Source: Oscillospiraceae bacterium (GTDB lineage: Bacteria > Bacillota_A > Clostridia > Oscillospirales > Ruminococcaceae). Taken from it: 6,748 nucleotides of DNA. How positions within the stretch are numbered: position 1 is the stretch's first letter; the number at the start of each line of letters is the position of its first letter. A program made the position numbers and the translations under genes. The stretch spans positions 1 to 6,748 of the forward strand of contig CAAFWX010000060.1 of assembly GCA_900766795.1 (NCBI GenBank). Reading direction: 5' to 3'. Below the pieces are notes generated by a model, which saw nothing but the letters and a program-made list of their open reading frames with translations, was not told the origin of the DNA and did no database searches. Below are positions 1-4,625 of the stretch, in pieces.

Positions 1-901
1 GCGCCCGCGGAATAACCCCGCCGATAACCTCCGAAAGCGGCTGTCCGCGCCGCTCAGCGAAATCCCGCAGAATGCGGTCGTCAAGCTGCTTTTCGCTTAG
101 CGCGGGTTTAAGGTCAACCGCGAGGGAATACCGCCCGCTCTCCATATTTTCGATATGCGCCGAAGCGGAAAGCACGGTGGGACCCGACACGCCGTAAGCG
201 GTGAACATCAGCTCCCCGAAGTCGTCGTATATCTGCTTGCTGCCGTCAAACAGCTTAACCGCCGCGTTTTTCAGCGTAAGCCCCGCAGCCTCGGCAACCC
301 AGCGCTGCTTTGTTTCCATGGGAATAAGCGAGGGCACGGGCGGCACGATGGTGTGCCCCGCCTGCTTCGCGAGGGTGTAGCCGAAGCCGTCCGAGCCTGT
401 CAGCGGATAGCTTTTCCCGCCTGTCGCCAGAATCACAGCCCCTGCCCTGCGGCGGGATTTTGCGCAGACAACGCCCGTGCACACCCCGTCCTCCAGCATA
501 AGCTCCCGAGCGCTGTCGCGGATTATGTCAACATTAAGCTCGTGAAGCCTGTCCGTGAGCGCCACGACGACATCTCCCGCCTTGTCCGACACGGGGAAAA
601 CACGCTTTCCGCGCTCGGTTTTCAGCGGCACCCCAAGCCCCTCAAACAGCAGCTTCACGTCCTCGGTTGTAAACGCAGAAAGCGCGCTGTAAAGAAAGCG
701 CGCGTTTCGGGGTATGTTTTTCATAACTTCGTCAAGGTCGGAGTCGTTCGTCACATTGCAGCGACCCTTGCCTGTGATGGCAAGCTTTTTTCCGAGCCTG
801 TCGTTCTTTTCAATGAGGGCAGTGTTCGCACCGTATTCCGCCGCGGTGATGGCAGCAAGCATACCTGCCGCGCCCCCGCCCACAACCAAAACATCAAACA
901 T
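1..901 (-). CDS. FAD-dependent oxidoreductase, HI0933/BaiN (YhiN, aminoacetone oxidase-like) family, 3' end off window
   Basis: Seen: an open minus-strand frame of 300 codons from ATG at 901 to the left edge, with no stop. The N-terminus is a dinucleotide-binding Rossmann motif, VVGGGAAGM (residues 6-14). The family hallmark KKLAITGKGRCNVTN follows at about 38-52. Further matches are VFPVSDKAGD (101-110), ATGGKSYPLTGSDGFGY (159-175) and GELMFTAYGVSGP (229-241). Known: this family (Pfam HI0933_like) binds FAD, is usually about 400 residues, and includes BaiN bile-acid reductase and proteins named aminoacetone oxidase; most members have no proven substrate. About a quarter, at the C-terminus, is missing. 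The start overlaps the last 8 bases of the rpiR-like gene and an AAGAAGG lies directly against the ATG, too close for an ideal ribosome site, so translation is probably coupled. The physiological reaction cannot be read from sequence. Confidence 0.93.
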   Translation of the reverse strand, partial: MFDVLVVGGGAAGMLAAITAAEYGANTALIEKNDRLGKKLAITGKGRCNVTNDSDLDEVMKNIPRNARFLYSALSAFTTEDVKLLFEGLGVPLKTERGKRVFPVSDKAGDVVVALTDRLHELNVDIIRDSARELMLEDGVCTGVVCAKSRRRAGAVILATGGKSYPLTGSDGFGYTLAKQAGHTIVPPVPSLIPMETKQRWVAEAAGLTLKNAAVKLFDGSKQIYDDFGELMFTAYGVSGPTVLSASAHIENMESGRYSLAVDLKPALSEKQLDDRILRDFAERRGQPLSEVIGGVIPRA

Positions 902-1754
902 CCTTCTTGTATACCTCGTTGCTTGCCCAGAGCTGCTCGAGCTTGCCGAAGGTGTGCTCCACCATGTCAATGCTTCTGTCCGAAACCGCAACGATAAGCG
1001 CGTTTATCAGGCTCATGGGAGCGACAAGGCTGTCAACGAAGCTTACCATGTCCGAGTAAGCGTACAGCGACGTGTCGGCATACTGCGTCAGCGGAGAGCT
1101 TTCGCTGTCGGTGATGGCAACGATTTTCGCGCCGCTTTCGTGCGCGAAACGGCACGCCTTTATCGTACTCGTTGCATAGCGCGGAAATGACATAGCAACC
1201 AGCACGTCGCCCTCGCCTATGTGAATCATCTGCTGGTACATCTCGCTTGTACCAACCGAGCCGACCAAAGTCACCTTGTCCGTAATCATTCGCATATAGT
1301 AGTGCATAAAGCTTGCAAGAATACCCGAGGACATCGCGCCCTGAATGTAAATCTTGCGCGCGGAGATTATGCTGTTCACAGCGTTGTTAAAGCTTTGTCT
1401 GTCCACGTCGTCGATGGTGCGGCGAATTTTCTCAATGTCCTGAGTGAGCACGCCCTCGACAGGTCCGAGGTCGCCGATTCTGCTTCTGGTGACATCCATT
1501 CGCTGAAGCGAGGTAAGGCGGTTCTTTATGTGGCTTTGCAGCGAGCGCTGAAGCTGGGGATAGCCCTCAAAGCCAAGCTCAATGGCAAAGCGCACAACTG
1601 TGCTTTCGCTGACGTTTACCGCATTTCCAAGCTTTAGCGCCGTCATGTACGCTGCCTTTTCGTAATGGTTGAGAATGAAATTTGCAATCAGCTTCTGGCT
1701 CTTTGAAAACCGCGGCATCATGTCCTCTATTTTCTGAAGAAGGTCCTCTTTCAA
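894..1754 (-). CDS. MurR/RpiR family transcriptional regulator (HTH + SIS domain)
   Basis: A 286-residue protein of normal length for the family. The N-terminal HTH_6-type domain covers about residues 1-77, with the helix-turn-helix around 37-60 (KLGNAVNVSESTVVRFAIEL). A linker leads to a SIS sugar-isomerase-fold domain from about 122 to 265, with YIQGAMSSG (136-144), the stretch MSFPRYATSTI, and KIVAITDSESSPL. Known: RpiR proteins bind DNA through the HTH and usually sense phosphosugars through SIS. Here the usual serine-rich S-x-SG-x-T ligand loop is replaced by SFPRYATST, so the ligand may not be a standard sugar phosphate (inference). The start is TTG at 1754: AAAAGGGG lies 8 bases upstream, and the first in-frame ATG (codon 12) would cut into the HTH domain. 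It is the first gene of a minus-strand operon with the flavoprotein. Regulation of that operon, including itself, is likely but unproven. Confidence 0.93.
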   Translation of the reverse strand: MKEDLLQKIEDMMPRFSKSQKLIANFILNHYEKAAYMTALKLGNAVNVSESTVVRFAIELGFEGYPQLQRSLQSHIKNRLTSLQRMDVTRSRIGDLGPVEGVLTQDIEKIRRTIDDVDRQSFNNAVNSIISARKIYIQGAMSSGILASFMHYYMRMITDKVTLVGSVGTSEMYQQMIHIGEGDVLVAMSFPRYATSTIKACRFAHESGAKIVAITDSESSPLTQYADTSLYAYSDMVSFVDSLVAPMSLINALIVAVSDRSIDMVEHTFGKLEQLWASNEVYKKDV

Positions 1755-1762
1755 AGCAACTG

Positions 1763-1770
1763 CCCCTTTT
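1763..1770 (-). promoter_or_regulatory. Ribosome binding site that fixes the TTG start of the RpiR gene
   Basis: On the minus strand AAAAGGGG lies 8 bases before the TTG at 1754. This spacing supports the TTG start over the later ATG codons 12 and 13. An ATG just upstream (overlapping these bases) opens a different frame and gives an unrelated short peptide. Confidence 0.7.
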
Positions 1771-1783
1771 CATACATATTATT

Positions 1784-1796
1784 CAGGAAACTCCTG
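1784..1796. promoter_or_regulatory. Small inverted repeat near the predicted start of rpiR transcription, possible operator
   Basis: CAGGA and TCCTG form a perfect 5-bp inverted repeat around AAC, at or just after the predicted transcription start of the minus-strand operon. The word CAGGAA recurs at 1820-1825 within the promoter spacer. An autoregulatory operator is possible, but a 5-bp arm is short and could be chance. Confidence 0.25.
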
Positions 1797-1804
1797 CTGC
1801 TTTC

Positions 1805-1833
1805 ATAATACACCTTTTGCAGGAATTTTGCAA
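1805..1833 (-). promoter_or_regulatory. Predicted sigma-A promoter of the RpiR-flavoprotein operon
   Basis: Reading the minus strand, a -35 box TTGCAA (1833-1828; 4 of 6 to consensus) is followed by exactly 17 bases and a -10 box TATTAT (1810-1805; 5 of 6). Transcription would start near 1798, leaving a leader of about 45 bases before the TTG start. The spacing and match are good for a vegetative promoter. It is not confirmed by transcript data. Confidence 0.65.
1815..1832. repeat. Direct repeat TTTTGCA x2 at 11-bp spacing inside the rpiR promoter, possible operator
   Basis: TTTTGCA occurs at 1815-1821 and again at 1826-1832, an offset of 11 bp, close to one DNA helical turn. The second copy overlaps the -35 box of the minus-strand promoter and the first sits in its spacer, so a bound protein would block RNA polymerase. 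The RpiR-like product is the obvious candidate, by inference only. Confidence 0.35.
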
Positions 1834-1911
1834 GTGGGTTTTTAAAAAAATTCTTTTTCTCTGCAAGATTTTGGCAAATTACAACCGAATTTGCTGCATA
1901 ACGGTTGCTTT

Positions 1912-1927
1912 TTGCACATTAATGCAA
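1912..1927. repeat. Inverted repeat TTGCA-N6-TGCAA, possible regulator site
   Basis: TTGCA (1912-1916) and TGCAA (1923-1927) form a perfect 5-bp dyad with a 6-base AT-rich spacer. It shares its half-site with the repeats inside the rpiR promoter. It lies about 120 bases upstream of the plus-strand -10 box, between the two divergent promoters. Confidence 0.3.
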
Positions 1928-2020
1928 CGCCGTCTGCGCCGCTCCCCCGCTGCGGCGGTGATTCTTTTTCAAGCGTTCGACAGCGATTTTTCAAAATTTC
2001 AATTTTTTTCTTTAAACCCC

Positions 2021-2049
2021 TTTATTTTGTGTGCAAAGTGTGCTATAAT
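2021..2049 (+). promoter_or_regulatory. Predicted extended -10 promoter of the YcxB-like gene pair
   Basis: A perfect TATAAT (2044-2049) is preceded by TGC (2041-2043), giving the extended -10 form TGnTATAAT. The -35 box at 17-bp spacing is weak (TTTATT, 2021-2026, 3 of 6), which is usual when the -10 is extended. Long T/A runs just upstream (about 1986-2016) resemble an UP element. The start of transcription would be near 2056, leaving a leader of roughly 27 bases. Confidence 0.75.
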
Positions 2050-2082
2050 AAATGTATATGTAAAAAGTTTGGTGGTGAAGCA

Positions 2083-2949
2083 ATGGCATTCTGTGATTTA
2101 AAGCCTGTCCGCGTTTTTGACGAAAACTCCGGCAGCACCTACATTATAGGCGATGTTTTCGCGGTTTATTCCTTCGGGGCGGACAAGCCACTGGTGTACA
2201 GCTGGGATATGCTTACCGGCGTTGTTGTCACCAGACGAAGCATAACCCTGTCAACAAGCAACTTCGACTACAAGATAGACAACAAGCTTTTCACTGTCAG
2301 CGACGACTATTTCCGTGCGCTGGCAATCATTGAAAGCCTGCAAAAGAAATACGACTTTCCCTACACCCATGAGCCGCGGCTGTTTCCGCCAAAGAACCTC
2401 TACATAGAAACATCGGCGGGAAAAGACGCATATTTCGGCGAGGGCGAAATTGACGAGAACGACGCTGCCGCTACCTTCATAATGCTGATGAACTTCAAGC
2501 TGATAAAGGTTCTGTGGCTTCTGGCGCTGTTCATTATGCTGGTCATTTTCGGCATTCTTCACCTTACAATCGGCGTAAACCGCGACAACCTGCTTTACTT
2601 CATTCCGATATCCTTTGCGTGCGGCGGCATTGTCACGCTTATCGTTTACATGATTTGCCACGCCGCGGCAAAGAGCAAATTCCGCCGCATCGCCGACAGC
2701 GACCCCGCCACGGGTGAAGTGCTTACCTTTGTCGTCAGCCCCAACGGCTTCGCCGCCTGCGAAAGCAGCATTTATGACGGCATGGACCTTGTGCCCTGGA
2801 GCGAGATGGACTACTTCATCGAATCGGACAGAATGTTCATAATCTACAAGGGAAAGCAGGCAGCGGCATACATACCCAAAAAGGCTTTTGAGAAAAAATA
2901 CCTCGGCGGAATCGCCGACATCATTGCGCTCAAGCTTGAGCAGAAATAG
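2083..2949 (+). CDS. Membrane protein with two TM segments and a YcxB-like C-terminal domain
   Basis: A 288-residue protein. Residues 1-136 are a soluble, beta-rich N-terminal region I cannot name; the stretch TTLSTSN-like through FDYKIDN and DDYFRALAIIESLQKKY suggests a PH-like fold (inference). Two hydrophobic segments at about 143-165 and 170-192, joined by a short turn, form a hairpin that would place both soluble parts on the same side, probably cytoplasmic. The C-terminal part (about 212-272) resembles the YcxB-like family: FVVSPNGF, then VPWSEMDYFIES, then AAAYIPKKAFEKK. The function of that family is unknown. The start is ATG 2083, with GGTGGTGA just upstream and a strong promoter at 2044-2049. 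The frame is open back to an ATG at 1891, but that would lie upstream of the promoter. It is followed after 27 bases by the next gene and is probably cotranscribed with it. Confidence 0.85.
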   Translation: MAFCDLKPVRVFDENSGSTYIIGDVFAVYSFGADKPLVYSWDMLTGVVVTRRSITLSTSNFDYKIDNKLFTVSDDYFRALAIIESLQKKYDFPYTHEPRLFPPKNLYIETSAGKDAYFGEGEIDENDAAATFIMLMNFKLIKVLWLLALFIMLVIFGILHLTIGVNRDNLLYFIPISFACGGIVTLIVYMICHAAAKSKFRRIADSDPATGEVLTFVVSPNGFAACESSIYDGMDLVPWSEMDYFIESDRMFIIYKGKQAAAYIPKKAFEKKYLGGIADIIALKLEQK

Positions 2950-2962
2950 TCAGCTTAACACA

Positions 2963-2970
2963 GGGAGGTG
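2963..2970 (+). promoter_or_regulatory. Strong ribosome binding site that fixes the start at 2977
   Basis: GGGAGGTG matches the Shine-Dalgarno consensus almost fully and places ATG 2977 eight bases after the GGAGG core. An in-frame GTG at 2968 lies inside this site and so cannot be the start. Confidence 0.85.
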
Positions 2971-2976
2971 TTGGAA

Positions 2977-4371
2977 ATGGCTGTTGAAATAAAAAGCGAA
3001 AACATTGACGTGGGCGGAAGCGGCGTGCTTCTGGTGTCCGTCAAGGGAGGAAGCGCTGTCATAGGCACCTGCACGGCAGGATACTGCTCACGCTCCCCGC
3101 AGGACAGCACCTCGGTCACCAGACTTTTCTATATGGGAAACGACCCCGTTGTGGATATTGAGTGCCCGAACAACGCAAGTCCGCGCACCGACAAGCTGAT
3201 TTCTTTCTGCCCGGGCTTTCAGGGCGTTGACAACGATATCAGGACGGCTCTGTCCGACAGCTTCATCAGAATTAACCGCGGGGAATCCCTTGAGATAGGG
3301 CTTAGAGAGATTTTCGGGCTTCTCACGGACGGCGTTTACACCGTTTATCTCTCGGAATACTACCCTACTGACGGCAACGGAACATTCTTCTGGGGAGCAT
3401 ATAACATCTCGCATGAGGTTCACGGCACGGCGCAGCACAACCGCACCATCGGCCTGCAAAAGCCCTATCGTCCCTGCTTCCTCATACCGAGCCAGCCGCT
3501 CAATTCCTTTGCGCCGAAGATAAAGTCAACTACGGACGAATCGACAAAATCGCGCAGCGTTCAGGGTATCGCATACCACCTCACAGGTCTGCATTCGGTT
3601 TTACTTAAAGGGCATCACGGCGCGGCTTCCTGCGTTGAGCACAACCTGCCGTTCAAGTGCGCGGTTATCGAAAAAATCGTTGAGCCGTACACCGACCCGC
3701 CGGTCATGATTCAGGTGCCCGCAAGCGGCGAGGCTTCCGAAAACGAGGCTGCCGCAGCAACCGTTGCCGAGGTTCCGCACGAGGGAATAACGGGCTTCAG
3801 AAGCGCTTCGGTTAAGATTCCGCTGGAGCTTTTCCCGAAGGACATGCTGCGAATCATGCTGGAAACCCGCACGGAAACCAAGCCCGAGCAGTTCAATGTG
3901 CTGATGAAGCACCTCAACAGCGTCCGCAGAAAGTCGGTCAGCAACCAGGTTCTCCCTCACTACATTCTTGAGCGCTGCGACGTCATGCCCGATGTCGAGA
4001 TGATTGAGAGCGCCTTTGCCATCGACAATCTCACCGACGAGCAGCTGAACTGCCTGCTGGCGGGGGAAACTGAGCTGAACGGCGAGGTCATCATCTCCCC
4101 GAACTTCTACGCAAGCGTTGTCACCGCCTGCAACTATCTGCAATTTCATTCCGAGCCGCGGTTCATTGAGTTTGCCCTCTCCATCATGGACAACCCCGAA
4201 CTGTACGCAACTCACGAATACATAGCCCGCCGCGTATCGCGGCTTGCGGGCAGCAAGAAGGTTTACAACTACTTCAAGCGGGTCACCGAAAGCGAAGAAC
4301 CGGGGCACGAAAAAATCCTATCCATTGCGGAAAAGTTTGTTCAGCGGTACGAGCGCGAACACGAAGTGTGA
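2977..4371 (+). CDS. Unrecognised two-domain protein, 464 residues
   Basis: I do not recognise this protein. It has no signal peptide and no membrane segment, so it is probably cytoplasmic. The N-terminal part (about 1-243) looks beta-rich, starting with VEIKSENIDVGGSGVLLVSV, and holds seven cysteines (32, 37, 63, 78, 167, 219, 228). It also has aromatic and histidine-rich motifs: GTFFWGAYNISHEVHG (about 135-150) and GHHGAASCVEH (212-222). An acidic, alanine-rich linker covers about 244-270 (for example ASENEAAAATVAEVP). The C-terminal part (about 279-464) is predicted mainly helical, with KIPLELFPKDMLRIMLETR at its start and a charged tail, FVQRYEREHEV. Translation begins at ATG 2977 after a strong GGGAGGTG. 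It follows the YcxB-like membrane gene by 27 bases, with no terminator between them, so a shared transcript and perhaps a shared task are likely. A metal or zinc site in the Cys/His-rich half is possible but only a guess. Confidence 0.85.
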   Translation: MAVEIKSENIDVGGSGVLLVSVKGGSAVIGTCTAGYCSRSPQDSTSVTRLFYMGNDPVVDIECPNNASPRTDKLISFCPGFQGVDNDIRTALSDSFIRINRGESLEIGLREIFGLLTDGVYTVYLSEYYPTDGNGTFFWGAYNISHEVHGTAQHNRTIGLQKPYRPCFLIPSQPLNSFAPKIKSTTDESTKSRSVQGIAYHLTGLHSVLLKGHHGAASCVEHNLPFKCAVIEKIVEPYTDPPVMIQVPASGEASENEAAAATVAEVPHEGITGFRSASVKIPLELFPKDMLRIMLETRTETKPEQFNVLMKHLNSVRRKSVSNQVLPHYILERCDVMPDVEMIESAFAIDNLTDEQLNCLLAGETELNGEVIISPNFYASVVTACNYLQFHSEPRFIEFALSIMDNPELYATHEYIARRVSRLAGSKKVYNYFKRVTESEEPGHEKILSIAEKFVQRYEREHEV

Positions 4372-4404
4372 CAGGCACAGCCGCTTTACAACACAACAAA
4401 AATT

Positions 4405-4430
4405 AAGGAGCGCCTCAATTGGCGCTCCTT
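4405..4430. terminator. Hairpin H1, best as a terminator on the minus strand (CotH side)
   Basis: AAGGAGCGCC (4405-4414) and GGCGCTCCTT (4421-4430) form a perfect 10-bp stem with loop TCAATT. Read on the minus strand, the stem runs into TTAATTTTTGTTGTG, a good U-tract. Read on the plus strand it is followed by CAGTCTATCG, which is poor. It lies 34 bases after the stop of the 464-residue gene, but its tract suits transcripts from the CotH gene. Confidence 0.75.
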
Positions 4431-4487
4431 CAGTCTATCGAAAAAGTATCTTTTCAGGCTGGCGAGAAATCGTCAGCTGCTAGGAAC

Positions 4488-4525
4488 CCGCCTAACGACT
4501 AGGCTTTGTGCCTGTCGTTAGGCGG
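4488..4525. repeat. Perfect 12-bp hairpin at the centre of the intergenic element
   Basis: CCGCCTAACGAC (4488-4499) pairs perfectly with GTCGTTAGGCGG (4514-4525). After a single bulged T (4500), AGGC (4501-4504) pairs with GCCT (4510-4513), closing a 5-base TTTGT loop. No U-tract follows on either strand, so it is not a standard intrinsic terminator. Such a long GC-rich stem is more like a repeat arm or a stabilising RNA fold. Confidence 0.75.
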
Positions 4526-4560
4526 AGTGACGACGCAGATGGCGGTTTATCGACAGCCTG

Positions 4561-4590
4561 AAGAAGCGCCTCAATTGGCGCTCCTTTTAG
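4561..4590 (+). terminator. Hairpin H2, best as a terminator on the plus strand
   Basis: AAGAAGCGCC (4561-4570) and GGCGCTCCTT (4577-4586) form a 10-bp stem with one A-C mismatch and loop TCAATT. It is followed on the plus strand by a short T-tract (CCTTTTAG). On the minus strand the mismatch becomes a G-U pair, but the following bases (TTCTTCAGG) are a weaker tract. It would end transcripts of the 2083-4371 gene pair. Confidence 0.55.
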
Positions 4591-4625
4591 TCTGACGATT
4601 TCTCGACAGCCTGTAAATTTTCTTG

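Larger units (their letters stand above)
1755..2082. other. Divergent intergenic region with two promoters and TTGCA-type repeats
   Basis: These 328 bases separate the divergent RpiR and YcxB-like genes and contain no credible gene. They hold a minus-strand promoter (1805-1833), a plus-strand extended -10 promoter (near 2021-2049), and a series of TTGCA/TGCAA words between 1815 and 1927. A GC-rich hairpin (CGCCGC 1937-1942 with GCGGCG 1952-1957, 9-base loop) is also present. A/T runs at about 1986-2016 sit just upstream of the plus promoter, where an UP element would be. The region is much more AT-rich than the flanking genes. Confidence 0.75.
4407..4591 (+). repeat. Direct repeat of the terminator hairpin unit, copies 157 bases apart
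   Basis: The unit AGCGCCTCAATTGGCGCTCC followed by TT and, after a short variable stretch, AGTCT occurs at about 4409-4435 and again at about 4566-4592. The cores and loops are identical. They differ by one base in the left arm (G4408 against A4565 region, leaving an A-C mismatch in copy two) and by a small indel after the stem. This suggests a duplication, or an insertion that copied its target. Confidence 0.6.
4451..4617. repeat. Structured intergenic repeat element (large imperfect inverted repeat with nested hairpins)
   Basis: A 22-base arm at 4455-4476 matches the reverse complement of 4592-4613 with one mismatch. The pairing continues outward after one mismatch through TTT (4451-4453) and AAA (4615-4617). 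Nested inside are a perfect 12-bp hairpin (4488-4525) and the terminator-like hairpin H2 (4561-4586). The word CGACAGCCTG appears at 4551-4560 and 4604-4613, and most of its complement appears at 4455-4464. No open frame of note lies inside. The layout resembles a short non-coding interspersed repeat (MITE- or REP-like) or a complex 3'-end RNA structure. Copy number in the genome cannot be judged here. Confidence 0.65.

Noticed and set aside
155..997. A long plus-strand open frame of 280 codons
   Set aside because: It lies opposite the flavoprotein gene, has no recognisable domain, is rich in Arg/His/Cys as antisense frames of GC-rich genes are, and has no ribosome site. The minus-strand frame has clear family motifs.
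1221..1637. A 138-codon plus-strand open frame opposite the RpiR gene
   Set aside because: It is antisense to clear HTH and SIS motifs and has no domain or ribosome site of its own.
1937..1969. GC-rich hairpin followed by TTCTTTTTC as a plus-strand terminator
   Set aside because: No plus-strand gene lies upstream to be terminated, the stem is only 6 bp with a 9-base loop, and the T-tract is interrupted and distant. It is probably incidental.
1891..2082. Upstream extension of the YcxB-like gene to an ATG at 1891
   Set aside because: The added 64 residues are encoded by AT-rich intergenic DNA that contains the TATAAT promoter at 2044-2049. The ATG at 2083 has a suitable ribosome site.
2968..2976. 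GTG at 2968 as start of the 464-residue protein
   Set aside because: The GTG is part of the Shine-Dalgarno sequence itself. ATG 2977 has ideal spacing.
3601..4308. A 235-codon minus-strand open frame opposite the 464-residue gene
   Set aside because: It has no credible start signal or domain. The plus-strand gene has a near-perfect ribosome site and continues in frame on both sides, so this is an antisense shadow.
4405..4617. CRISPR-like array in the convergent gap
   Set aside because: There are only two direct copies of the hairpin unit with an unequal, structured interval, and no cas genes are visible. It is a terminator or interspersed repeat and not a CRISPR.
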